Positions 1-8,821 of a stretch of 20,933 bases of DNA are shown here, one piece after another (position 1 is the stretch's first letter; each line of letters begins with the position of its first letter). The notes under the pieces are model-generated. The model made no database searches. It saw only the letters and a program-made list of their open reading frames with translations, and was not told the origin of the DNA. The stretch covers positions 419,054 to 439,986 of the forward strand of contig VHZZ01000006.1 of assembly GCA_009801015.1 (NCBI GenBank). Direction: 5' to 3'. The translations under genes were made by a program, and so were the position numbers. The stretch comes from Silene noctiflora (Eukaryota; Streptophyta; Magnoliopsida; Caryophyllales; Caryophyllaceae).

Positions 1-284
1 TAGTAGTTACTTATTATAAGGAGTTCCTGGTTGTATATATTGGGTTGTACGCATGCATTCATCAATAAGATTAACACATTAATCCTTTTCTTCATTATTT
101 TTTTAATCATAATTCTTTTATCATAATCAACTTAAAAATATATATTTGTCAATATTAATCAAGTATGTTAATAGTGAGCAATTTACCTCCTGCAGACAAT
201 TTTATTCAATTCATTCCCCTAAATAAAACGTAAGTATAGAATATGGGTGGACCCCTTTATAAAAAAAATTAAAATATGTACTTT

Positions 285-317
285 CAACCACAGGCTGACA
301 CTTCAGCACTGTGGTTG
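285..317. other. Short intergenic hairpin
   Basis: The arms CAACCACAG (285-293) and CTGTGGTTG (309-317) are perfect inverted repeats. The loop pairs further (GCTGA with TCAGC), giving a stem of about 14 bp with one bulged A. It lies in AT-rich DNA and no gene within 900 bases explains it. It may be a remnant of a foldback element. The rest of 1-480 shows nothing I can name. Confidence 0.5.
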
Positions 318-480
318 TTGGTTTAATAAATAGGATTTCATTTTTGCGTATCGCAGTCAATTATTTATCTTTTTATTTTAATAATGTCTTTGATGATCTC
401 CACGCTCAATTTAATCCAATTATCGCCTAATAATTGAGCCCTTCCTTTTTTTTCTTGGTCTTTGTGTCAACACCAAAAGC

Positions 481-613
481 ATAATATCGGTTTTTCTAAC
501 TTGTGCAGCGGATGAGCCACACATTAATAACCGAATATTTTATGAGAATATTTTTTAAATATTTCAACATTTAGGTTATTAATATGTACCCGTTAGAAAA
601 ACCGTTATAATAT
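481..613. mobile_element. Small MITE with 13-bp perfect terminal inverted repeats
   Basis: CGGTTTTTCTAAC at 488-500 is exactly inverted as GTTAGAAAAACCG at 592-604. Inside it a second inverted pair, ATTAATAACC and GGTTATTAAT, flanks an AT-rich centre. The outer AT-rich bases (ATAATAT and TTATAATAT) extend the symmetry imperfectly. The size is about 130 bp and there is no coding capacity. The superfamily is not clear; TA-rich flanks would suit a Tc1/mariner or PIF type, but no target duplication is certain. Confidence 0.55.
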
Positions 614-644
614 AATCTCACCCTTATAATAAGAAAGTTATTAT

Positions 645-805
645 TACAGTAAGTCTCCCCTGTGACGGGTCAAATATCACTCACATGATAAGACAAAAAT
701 TAGAGTACCTACGTCATGATTTGTCTTTATCTACCCATATGAATTTTATCTGTCCCATCACAAACTTATGACAAATACTGTCGTCACACATGAAATTTTT
801 TTTTA
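645..805. repeat. Degenerate inverted-repeat element
   Basis: GTGACGGGTCAAATA near 662 resembles the reverse complement of the segment ending near 762 (GTGATGGGACAGATA). AGACAAA also recurs in inverted order. This looks like an old foldback MITE with diverged arms. The boundaries are approximate. Confidence 0.3.
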
Positions 806-878
806 TTAATTTTGAATAGATGAGACCATTTCAAAACATCCAATTTAGTTATGAACAATATAAGATCTATATCCAAAA

Positions 879-1110
879 TCCTCTTACTATAAAAGCTAAT
901 TCATTTAAAGGTTTTTTATTGCTTCCCTGATTTTAGGATTTTTTTTTCATTTTCTAGAGTGGGCCCCGCCACAAACTTACCTCATATTTATTTAACATCA
1001 TTTCATTCAATTATTTTTTATGATTATTACGCCTAATCTCACTAACATATTTCGTAAGTCGTCTAAAAATCAACCCGTGCATTTTTTTTTCTTCACGGGA
1101 TTAAAACTAG
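879..1110 (+). mobile_element. Non-autonomous Helitron, 232 bp
   Basis: The 5' end reads A|TCCTCTTACTATAAAAGCTAA, an AT-rich TC start. The 3' end has a hairpin CCCGTG (1074-1079) with CACGGG (1094-1099), a short AT-rich spacer, then CTAG at 1107-1110, followed by T. TC start, subterminal hairpin, CTRR end and insertion between A and T are the defining marks of Helitrons. There are no terminal inverted repeats, no target duplication and no Rep/helicase coding. It ends 110 bp upstream of the kelch gene ATG. The 5' end resembles that of the Helitron at 12698-13148 (shared TATAAAAGCTAA), so both probably belong to related families. Confidence 0.7.
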
Positions 1111-1183
1111 TATTCCTTATTCCCCTCCAAGGCTCCAAATAAGTGATCACAACACACAAGTCCATAACTACCTAGGAATCTAA

Positions 1184-1188
<5 letters not shown>

Positions 1189-1221
<33 letters not shown>
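1189..1221 (+). repeat. Poly-A tract of 33 bases joined to a start codon
   Basis: There is an uninterrupted run of A whose last base is the A of the ATG used for the kelch gene model. It may be a simple repeat in the leader, or the trace of an inserted poly-A tail. Confidence 0.9.
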
Positions 1222-1223
<2 letters not shown>

Positions 1224-2454
1224 TGGTATCTTTGCAGAAAACCCTGCAATTTACCCTCAAAAGATCTCTCCATAATCTCTCGTACATCCATTTTTTCTAC
1301 ATCCAACTCAGGCCATCTTGAAGACATTTCATTCATAATAACCGACGACGACGACGACGACAATCAACAAAATGCCAACCAAACTGTATTTGGAAATCCA
1401 TGGCAATGGTACGCTTACGAATGCACCCCAATGCAATTCGTAGGCGTTGCTGTTCCGCGCCATACACAGGTCATATCGGTAATGCCGGAATATTTCTTAT
1501 GTTCCAGGATTGTTTTTCCGTCTTCAAACGAGGAGTTGGGATCGAAACCTAAGCATGAGAAGTACGCAAAGTTATGCAGTTATTCACGTCAAAGTAGCCA
1601 ACTGTTTGATATTCAAAGCTGTATGGAGTTAGAAGAAGGGTATAATAGGAATTTCGTTACGGCTGCTTCTGCTATTCTTACTGGTTGGCTTTATGTTGCT
1701 GGTGGTTATAAGGCTCTTACATCTTCTGGTAAGTTTCGATTCCATACCCTGTAATTTACGGGTGCCATTGAGGCACTGCGTAATGTATATACTGTATAAC
1801 TGTTATGATAATTAATCAGAAGCAGAAGAAAAGCCAGTAGAACCATTGGGATCAGCAGAAAGGTTGAACCTAACAACATTGCAATGGGAAGTACTTCCAA
1901 AGATGCTAAAACCCGAAGCTTACGGAACAGGGATAGCATTCAGAGGACTGTTCTATTGCATTGGTGGCGAAAATCATCAACATTCAGCTCAAATTTACCA
2001 TCCTAAATCCAACAAATGGGTCTTAACTAAGCAATTCATCCCACAAGAGGCAGATGGCTACTCTGTAGGGTCTGTTGGCGGGCGAATGATTCTGCTTACT
2101 TGGTCTAGTTTCCTCGGGGTGAAGTTATGGCGATACAATGTTGTACCCAAGGCGAAAAAATGGACCTTTGTCGGGTTTTATGCAGATACCAAGGTTGCCA
2201 GGTCTTGGCTAGACCATAAGGGACCTAAACTGGTCAGGATTAAAAAACACCTGTTTATCATGACCGGAGTAGATGACAACTTTTGTTGGGTTGACGGACT
2301 ATCTGCATGGCCGACACTACCTGGTCCTTCATTCCATATGTGTGATGAGGGGAAGCTTTCGAAAAGCGGGTTTATATCAGCAGTTAAGTTTACTGTAACT
2401 AATGCACATTCCTGGGATTGCTATCCTGTGTATAGAATAGAGAATGCACTCTGA
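1221..2454 (+). CDS. Kelch-repeat protein (F-box/kelch-like, F-box not seen), two exons
   Basis: Exons are 1221-1728 and 1820-2454. The donor is TCTG|GTAAGT and the acceptor TTAATCAG|AAGC; the intron is 91 bp in phase 1. The joined frame is open and gives 380 aa. Kelch-like blades are visible. YVAGGYK at about residues 156-162 is followed by SAERLNLTTLQWEVLPKM, and GLFYCIGGEN by SAQIYHPKSNKWVL: the GG pair, then a spaced Y/L and W typical of the fold. The C-terminal half continues with blade-like strands (GRMILLTW, LWRYNV, LFIMTG). Plant proteins of this kind usually carry an N-terminal F-box and act as substrate receptors of SCF ubiquitin ligases. No F-box is visible here; the first about 50 residues are Ser-rich and then acidic (six Asp from a GAC microsatellite). 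The start abuts a 33-base A tract, so the true 5' end may lie elsewhere or have been rearranged. The kelch assignment is firm in kind; the partner and role are unknown. Confidence 0.75.
1338..1361 (+). repeat. GAC trinucleotide microsatellite inside coding exon
   Basis: A short (GAC)n/(GAT) run encodes consecutive Asp residues in the N-terminal part of the kelch protein. Length changes would alter the acidic stretch without breaking the frame. Confidence 0.7.
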
Positions 2455-2899
2455 CAGCAGGTTCAATGAGCAATGCTATCTTCAATAGTGAATTGATACG
2501 GCTTCGGTTTTCTGTCAGTGTTTTTTTTTTTCAGTAGGGACCGACTAAAATTTTTTTTCCTGTCTGTGATTGCTGCATTAAGGATAATCTGCGACATTTT
2601 TGTGCATTTCAGTATTTCTTGATGTTAGATACTCTACATTTCTAGTCATTGTGAACTCGACCAGTTTCGCTGATAAGCGTTATGTTGTTCACTGTTGTTG
2701 CCGTAATCAATGGTTTTATTTCTATTTTCTGGTGTACATGGAGCCATAAGTACAGTTTTGACACTGAGAAGCTTCAAATCCAGGCTACAAGTACCACGAG
2801 TACGACCCTTGGTGATTTTAACATCTAATCTAGTTGACATATGTGGGAATCAATATTTTGCTGAACACAGAAATACCGAAAAATTTGAAAGTTGATTAA
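2455..2899. other. Convergent intergenic region
   Basis: This stretch holds the 3' ends of the kelch gene (+) and the PPR gene (-). It has T-rich stretches (near 2520 and 2555) and AT-rich signals that could serve polyadenylation. No RNA gene, repeat or credible extra reading frame is seen. Confidence 0.5.
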
Positions 2900-4906
2900 T
2901 CAAGTCTTAAACTGCTCAACAAGCTTAACCAGACTGTAAGTCTCGGCATCTGGTCTTGCACCTCCTAGAATCATTCTCCGAAGGAGATTTGGACTATAGG
3001 CTTTGGCATGAACATAAGCCTTTATCAAACTATTATACACAAATGTATACCTGGTATAATTTGCTTTCTCAAGCTCGTCAAATAGTCTCTCAGCATTCTC
3101 TACATCTCCTTTCTCTGCAAGAAGCTCGATAATGGATAAAGTGGTCTCCAGCCATGGGGTTGATTTCGTTACCCTCTTGATCATTATTTGCTTTGATCCC
3201 ATGTCTAACGTCTTCAAGGCTTCCTTAGTCAAACCGGCTTTTAAGCAACCTAATGCTAGATGTCTATAGGTTATAGCATTAGGTTTGCATCCGTTCGTCT
3301 TCATCTCCTTAAAGAGCCCGGAAACCTTGTCAACAAGCCCGTTTTTGCAATAAACCGAGATGATAGAATTATATTGTTCTGTGGATTTTAGACCCATCTT
3401 CGTTTTCATTTCTTCCCAAAGTTCTTCAGCACGATCAAGTCGTCCCATACGACCAAATGCTTCAATTGCTATCAAGTAACTCTTTGTTCTAACCACAGGT
3501 AATTCTAGCACACGGCCCCAATTTCGCTCAAGATCCTTCAGTTTCCCTAAATATCCATACAAGGTGATGAGGACATCATATGTTGCCAAATTAGTTCCCG
3601 ATTTTGAATTCTCGATAGCCTCAACGTAACTCCCACAGACAGTTAACAATCTTGCAACAGCATGCGTGTTTGCCAAAATGCAGTAAGTAATCTCATTTGG
3701 TTCAACACTTGCCTTTTTCATGTCTCCGAAAACTTTCATCAATCCTTCAATATTCTGGTCATTCGCTTCTATCTTCAAGAGAATGTTGAAAGTTGAGACA
3801 TGTCTAGTAACCTTATCGGCCCTCATTTGAGCGAGTATTTTAGGGATCATTTTTCTTCGTTTAGGAGAGGAATGAAGAATAATGAGGCGGTTGAAGATCA
3901 AGTGTGAGATGGGATGCCCTAATTCTCTCATTTTCTTCATGTACTCCAACGAAAGCCGGATCACTCCTTTATCCATGCATGCAATTACAAGATTGTTGTA
4001 CAGCAAATGCTTCTGGAATTCAGTAGGAACATTAGTAAACAGCTTTTCACCATGAGCTATGCCATGAACTTTGATGGTGAACTCGAGAAGATAGGAATAA
4101 TCCAACTCCTTCGGCTTATACGGCTTCTCACGGATCACCCACTCCATCACCTGTCAGAAGACAAATATCGTAACCTTCAAGTTCTCAAAAACTTAATTTT
4201 ATCAAGATCAAATTACAACAATCACAGTGGTGAAGACAAACAGCTGACACAAAGTCCTATCATTCAGCCTTTTTCGAGATGCTTGAGTGCAGAAACTTAG
4301 GTGAGACGGTTTTTCAGATTGTGATACAGGACTGATTATGATACAGTAGTAAATATCAATCTAGAACCCGACCCAACACACAAAAAACTTCCCCAAAGAC
4401 CGTCTCATCCGAGTTTTTACACTTACATGTACTCAATCAAGCTAGCAGCAAAACCAATACTCAAGCTAATAAAAGAACATCCTATGCCAATACCTACATT
4501 GATCATCAACAATTCGATAAACCCGACAGCAAAAACACCGCGAATAAATTTAAAACAATACCTCAAGCGCCCGTTCATTCAACTTAAACCGTCTCAACCG
4601 ATTAATAGCATGAAAAATATCACCATTATGAACAGGAAAACCCTCACCCATCCATTTTTGGAACACATATCCTACATTTTCACCTCTTGGCACCCTCTCT
4701 ATCCTAAAAGATAACACCTTTGGCGCTTCCCCAGCATCCGGGTCCGGATTATTCGACTTTTCCGGACCCGTATCGGGATGATCGTCTGTCAAATGGGTGC
4801 AAAATGAAAATGTGGATCGTAATTTGCATATTTGCTGTTGCACACCAAGTGTTTGATGAAATGCCGCACTGAGTGTGCGACGGTAAATGAGGGGTAATAA
4901 TCTCAT
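2900..4906 (-). CDS. Mitochondrial P-class pentatricopeptide repeat protein (At1g07590-like), two exons
   Basis: Exon 1 is 4906-4562 and exon 2 is 4150-2900. The donor is CTTGAG|GTATTG, the acceptor TTCTGACAG|GTGATG, and the 411-bp intron is phase 0. The product is 531 aa. The join gives RALE|VMEWV, which agrees with my memory of the Arabidopsis protein At1g07590 (about 530 aa), including the PRGE and KWMGEGFPVH stretch before the junction. The N-terminus (MRLLPLIYRRTLSAAFHQ) is rich in Arg, Ser and Leu and lacks acids, as in a mitochondrial presequence. Helical PPR pairs follow, for example KSYLIAIEAFGRMGRLDRAE, TEQYNSIISVYCKNGLVDKV and NAITYRHLALGCLKAGL, ending with a PDAETYSLVKL motif. There are no E or DYW extensions, so it is P-class; such proteins bind organellar RNA and affect its stability, splicing or translation. 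The RNA target cannot be read from this. No defects are seen. Confidence 0.92.
4293..4416. mobile_element. 124-bp MITE inside the PPR intron
   Basis: The terminal inverted repeats read AAACTTAGGTGAGACGGT at 4293-4310 and, from the other strand, AAACTCGGATGAGACGGT at 4416-4399: 18 bp with three mismatches. The GAGACGGT core recurs in other repeats of this window. It lies wholly within the intron at 4151-4561 and leaves both splice sites free. Confidence 0.6.
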
Positions 4907-5170
4907 TTTTGCTAATTTTGAGGGAAACCCAGTTCATTAGAGATACTAATCTACAAGATTATAAGAGAGATTAATGAAATCATAGTTTAATTTGGTTAAT
5001 TTTGAGGGAAATTCATGTTATTCTGATTTCCCGCGGTTTGTTTCGCGGGAATGGCGGAATTATAGAATGCGTTTTAAAATGAGGAAATGAATGGCATACT
5101 CGAGGAGATTGTTCTAATTGTCGGTAAAAAAGACTTCTCATTAAGTCTCTTATAGGATTACGGAGTGTAT

Positions 5171-5197
5171 CGTATAGTATATTAAATATACTATACG
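5171..5197. repeat. 27-base near-perfect palindrome
   Basis: Two 13-base arms starting CGTATAGTATATT are exactly complementary around one central A. It abuts the left end of the hAT-like MITE and shares its CGTATA motif, so it may be a former element end or a related insertion. The rest of 4907-5170 shows only the PPR leader and a short duplicated stretch (AATTTTGAGGGAAA at about 4915 and 4998). Confidence 0.7.
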
Positions 5198-5198
5198 A

Positions 5199-5725
5199 TA
5201 GGGGTGAGCAAAACCGTATATCTGATACGGTTTTGAAAACCGTATCGGGTATACGGTTTTAAAAATCGCAAAAATCACTATACGGATCCGATACGGTTTA
5301 ACTATATATACGGTTTTCGGGTACCCGGAAAAACCGTGTATACGNAATCCGTATATANGGATANGNTTTGGTAATAAATGCGCAATTAAACATTGTAATT
5401 ATTCAAGATCTAATAATTACCTATAACATGACCNCTTCTAGTGAAGGACTAATTATTATTTACTGAGATAAGTTACTTAAAAAAAATCATAAAAAACACT
5501 AGAAGAGTGGGAGTCGAAAGAGGAACTTTGCATTTTTTAATTTTTTTTTATACAAAAAATCATACAGTTTCATTTTTCCCCGACCCGGATACGATACGGT
5601 TTTTATAAAACCGTATCGTATATACGGATTTTCATATCGTCTATACGGAAATCCGTATAACTCGAACCATATACCGTATCGTATCCGTATTATAAAACCG
5701 TATCGTATATTTTTGCTCACCCCTA
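5199..5725. mobile_element. hAT-like MITE full of CGTATA/CCGTAT motifs, 527 bp
   Basis: The termini are TAGGGGTGAGCAAAA at 5199-5213 and its near-exact inverse TTTTTGCTCACCCCTA ending at 5725. TAGGGGTG-type ends are typical of non-autonomous hAT elements. The interior is packed with variants of ACCGTATA, TACGGTTTT and GATACGG in both orientations, so it can fold extensively. It encodes no transposase; a reading frame crossing it is low-complexity. I could not match an 8-bp target duplication, so the superfamily rests on the ends alone. Five N bases lie inside. Confidence 0.65.
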
Positions 5726-5823
5726 TAGTATAACATATGACGAGCCCAAAAAAGACAATAACCAAGCTTTTAGTATAGAAGGAGAATGTCTCGGCTATCG
5801 GCACTTCTGTAGGTATCTATCTA

Positions 5824-6113
5824 TCTATATTAATAAATGGAGCTTTTTTTCGAGCGATCGTAGAGAGTTCGTAGTTTCGGAAATACTTCATGAATAAATA
5901 AACAAAGAAGATAAATATTGAAGTAAAAATTAATTACTTTTACAAGATAAAGACTAAGGCGTGTTTGTATGAAACTATGACAAACACAATGATACCCCAC
6001 AAATATTAATGATAATTTATGAGTTATGCAACTTTAAGGTAATTTTATTTAATTGAAAATAAATTTTAATGCTAAATAGAGTTGGTCTAGGCGGAACCCG
6101 ACACCAATACTAG
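5824..6113 (+). mobile_element. Probable small Helitron, about 290 bp
   Basis: It begins A|TCTATATTAATAAATGG, a typical plant Helitron 5' end, after a short TCTA tandem. It ends in CTAG|T at 6110-6113. The imperfect hairpin before that end (TTGGTCTAGG with CCCGACACCAA) has two mismatches, so the 3' end is weaker than in the other Helitrons here. No coding is seen. Confidence 0.4.
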
Positions 6114-6780
6114 TTAATGATATTTTTTATTCAATTGCAACCTAATCCAACCCTAAACCCTTTTCCGTCCCGTTTTACATGCGTCATTCCCTTCTTTTAA
6201 TCCCGTCCACGATAGGGTATCAGTCGTTCCTCCCTAGGGTTTAGTCTAGGGACAGGGTATCAACTGATTCCTACTACTTTGTGATAATATAAAGCTTCGA
6301 CGGTTTAGCGAGTAATTTTGCTTTATTCCATCATGTTTCAAGACTAAATGAATTCACATTGAATTTTCAGCCCACGAACAAGCAAGCTAGTGAGTTGGGC
6401 TTTGTAAATTATTGAACATGCTTTGATCAATGATCATACTTTTACTTATTTTGCGAGCCGATGAGTCGGATTCAATGGACGATTGGACGATTCGTGAACA
6501 ACTCTCAAACTGACTTTATATATTTGACATACTAATGATAATTAAAGAGTATAACTATGATTAAGAACAATTTTAGGTCAAACATTCATTCATAATATTA
6601 ATTAGTATATTGTAAAATAGTTATACACACGGTTACAAATCTTACAATCACACAAGCCATAACATCAACCGACCAAAAGGTCTGACGATGTTATGGCTCA
6701 ACTTATTCAGTTCACAATTCACTCATTTTCGACAGAAAAATAATCACACACGTATCATCGTACACAAAGATGTGTCCTTA
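6114..6780. other. Intergenic region and 3' flank of the small metallothionein gene
   Basis: No reading frame or clear repeat is seen at 6114-6690. From 6781 down to about 6700 the minus strand gives the likely 3' UTR of the metallothionein-like gene, with a possible AATAAG poly-A signal near 6703-6708 (minus strand). Confidence 0.4.
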
Positions 6781-6781
6781 A

Positions 6782-6847
6782 TTAGTCGCAATTGCATGGA
6801 TCGCATGAGCAGTCATCGCCACAGTCACACTCGTACCTTGAATTCAT
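6782..6847 (-). CDS. Miniature metallothionein-like protein, 21 aa, six cysteines
   Basis: The minus strand reads ATG at 6847-6845 and TAA at 6784-6782. The 21-residue product starts MNSRYE and ends with CDCGDDCSCDPCNC plus Asp. The C-x-C-x3-C-x-C-x2-C-x-C spacing and the DPCNC ending match the C-terminal metal-binding domain of plant type 1/2 metallothioneins (for example endings like CKCGDNCTCDPCNCK). Normal family members are about 45-80 aa with two Cys domains joined by a linker; here the N-terminal domain and linker are absent. The gene looks built for expression: a TATA box at 7153-7147, an ATG-free CT/CA-rich leader, a donor AACAG|GTATGT at 7037/7036, and an acceptor TTTGTAAACAG|GATGAAT at 6849/6848, so the ATG lies one base into the second exon. 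A possible extra 26-base internal exon (6931-6906) would extend the frame upstream but adds no ATG. It is either a true one-domain cytosolic metal-binding peptide or the surviving tail of a decayed gene. Confidence 0.6.
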   Translation of the reverse strand: MNSRYECDCGDDCSCDPCNCD

Positions 6848-7036
6848 CCTGTTTACAAAAATCAAACCCCGTTAAGATCCAATCTATAGAAAAATAAGGA
6901 CATACCTTAAGCACCGTGACAAAATATCCTCCTATGACTCAATTTTTTTCAATAAAAATCCTCGTGTAATAAAGTATTTACGTGTTATACTCACGTTCGA
7001 GTGATTAAGAATCGAGACGTAAGATGTATTACATAC

Positions 7037-7120
7037 CTGTTGAAGTTGAAAGGGATTGAAGATTACAATTAGGTTGAGAGTTTGCAAAGATTGTTGAAGA
7101 GATATGTAATTGTTTGTTGT
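7037..7120 (-). other. Predicted non-coding first exon (5' UTR) of the small metallothionein gene
   Basis: About 80 bases, CT- and CA-rich, with no ATG, as in many plant leaders. It ends CTTCAACAG|GTATGT, a good donor. The start is estimated at about 30 bases from the TATA box. The intron to the coding exon is 7036-6849 (188 bp). Confidence 0.55.
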
Positions 7121-7146
7121 AGAAATTATGAGGAAATTGTAACACA

Positions 7147-7153
7147 ATTTATA
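7147..7153 (-). promoter_or_regulatory. TATA box of the small metallothionein gene
   Basis: The minus strand reads GTG-TATAAAT-TGTG. The spacing to the CT-rich leader fits a transcription start near 7120. The foldback MITE at 7260-7790 begins about 105 bp further upstream. Confidence 0.55.
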
Positions 7154-7259
7154 CACAAATTGTTAAGGTCTTGTTAGAAAATTTCAACTATACATTTCTG
7201 AAATAATCCAAGCCAATCAAATGTCAATGGTGTCCCCACCTTAATATCCTTTAAAAAAA

Positions 7260-7790
7260 CGGAAAATTCACGTGGTATCCCTGAACATTATCCGTACTTA
7301 ATATTTTAAGTTTGTGTACATTGTACCCTCCACATTCCATTTTCATGCATAATGTGTCATTTTTGTCGCTATAAAAATTTATAATTGAGCGTAACTCCCA
7401 CATGGAAATTTGGAATCGACAATTTTTTGATCTAAAATGATTATCTTGTCACAATCTATGATTTGAGATAAAAAAAAATTGTCAATTGACATTTTCTATG
7501 GTTTTTTCCCGAGAATCTTAAATCGACCATAATTTCGATCTTAAATTTTCGAATGACCGTTTTTCATTTTATAAAATTATAGATCTCGAAAAGATAATCA
7601 ATTTTGAAAAAAAAATTAGTCAATTCTGATTTCTAGTCTACGATTTATGCTCAATTAAAAATTTTAAGAACGATAAAAAANGCACGTCCTACTTGAAAAT
7701 CAAAGTTTAAGGGTACCATGTACACAAACTTAAAAAGTTGAATATCACGTACAAAATGACAAAATTTAGGGGTACCAGGTGAATTTTCCG
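7260..7790. mobile_element. Mutator-like foldback MITE, 531 bp, with 9-bp target duplication
   Basis: The ends are CGGAAAATTCAC at 7260-7271 and its exact inverse GTGAATTTTCCG at 7779-7790. Both are flanked by the direct repeat TTAAAAAAA (7251-7259 and 7791-7799); a 9-bp duplication is typical of Mutator-like elements, though this one is low-complexity. The arms extend inward with matching blocks (TTAAGTTTGTGTACAT and ATGTACACAAACTTAA; ATAATTGAGC-like and GCTCAATTA). No coding is seen. It lies in the upstream promoter of the small metallothionein gene. Confidence 0.75.
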
Positions 7791-8071
7791 TTAAAAAAAA
7801 AGGCGAGTTTTTATATGAGACGGTTTTATAATAAGTTTATTGTCAGGTCTCTTACATGCAACTAGTTTTTTCTTTTTGTTTCATGTTTTTCAAGTTTTTC
7901 ATTTCCTTTTTCTAATTCGTAGTGGGTTTTACGTTATGTCTGACATTATCTTAATATGAGATGGTTTCTCACGAGACTAATACGAAGAAGACTTGGTAGA
8001 ATTAACTTAGCTTGTTACTTGTTACAAATGAACTCCTCATTTCAAACTCATCTTCTCCTGGTTAACCTTAG

Positions 8072-8191
8072 CGTGAAAGTTACCGTCAAATCGAAGTCTT
8101 TGGACAGTTGGACGGCTTTGATGTCGACGGTCATGTTGTGTGGAGAAGTAAACATGATGTATATGACAATGATATTACGCCAATGTCTTAA
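8072..8191 (+). CDS. Orphan coding-like fragment of 39 aa, unknown
   Basis: I do not recognise it. The frame after a possible acceptor (TTAACCTTAG|CGTGAA) reads RESYRQIEVFGQLDGF and continues DVDGHVVWRSKHDVYD before a stop. The composition (acidic, with W, Y and F well spread) looks like real protein rather than chance translation of AT-rich DNA. No ATG starts it, and a partner exon could not be placed with confidence. A longer frame at 7956-8390 in another phase covers the same bases, but its start segment looks random. It may be a terminal exon, or a fragment left by a decayed gene. Confidence 0.25.
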   Translation, partial: RESYRQIEVFGQLDGFDVDGHVVWRSKHDVYDNDITPMS

Positions 8192-8363
8192 TGTTATTCG
8201 TCTGTGGTTAGGTAAAAAAAACTTGGCGGAGTTAACCTGTAATGAATATTGCGTTGAAAAATATTATGAGAGGTGGTCGGGATCTGGTTCAAACCCCATC
8301 ACAGCCGTCAGCATCAATATCGCCCATGAGACATTTTTAGTTTTTTTTCCGTCAAAAGATAGG

Positions 8364-8388
8364 AAAACAGCATGCTTCATGCTGTTTT
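8364..8388. other. Perfect 11-bp stem hairpin
   Basis: AAAACAGCATG (8364-8374) and CATGCTGTTTT (8378-8388) are exact inverse arms around the 3-base loop CTT. Just downstream the plus strand is open for LEEIIEDCTAAC up to a possible donor (CAGG|GTAAGC) near 8426, so this could lie in an old exon. A transcription-related role is possible but not shown. Confidence 0.5.
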
Positions 8389-8821
8389 AGAAGAAATTAT
8401 TGAAGATTGTACTGCAGCCTGCAGGGTAAGCATCAAAGATGAAAACAGACTTCTTCTTAGTCGGCCGCTTTCACTGTCTCAGGAATCGGAGATGACGATT
8501 ATCAGTTGACAATACAGAGCAATTTCAATTAAGTAATCCTTCCAATATTGGCTCTTCAAACCCAAATCTAACTCTTCCTATATGTCCCTTAATTATACAT
8601 ATAAAATTACGAAAAATTGTCAATTTAAACGACGACAGCCAATCAACTTGTTTTTAAAATAGATTACCTCAAATATATTAGATGCCATGATTTACATATT
8701 CACAAGTTCTTGGATTTTTAGAATGTCTACCAGACGCGACACTGCGTAAAACCAGTCTACTCCATCCAGAAGAAATTATCAGTTTCTGCTCATTTTTTTC
8801 TTTATTTAGGACAGTATAATT

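Noticed and set aside
5499-5804. Minus-strand frame of 101 codons rich in Tyr, Arg and Gly
   Set aside because: It lies mostly inside the hAT-like MITE; the repeated IRYG-like residues are the translated CGTATA motif.
6688-6897. Plus-strand frame of 69 codons
   Set aside because: It is antisense to the small metallothionein exon; the His/Ser-rich translation comes from the complementary Cys codons.
6932-7156. Minus-strand frame of 74 codons
   Set aside because: It covers the leader and intron of the small metallothionein gene and has no ATG-led conserved protein; its translation is AT-rich noise.
7956-8390. Plus-strand frame of 144 codons as a complete gene
   Set aside because: Its start segment looks random, and the protein-like stretch in the same bases is in another phase; kept only as orphan fragments.
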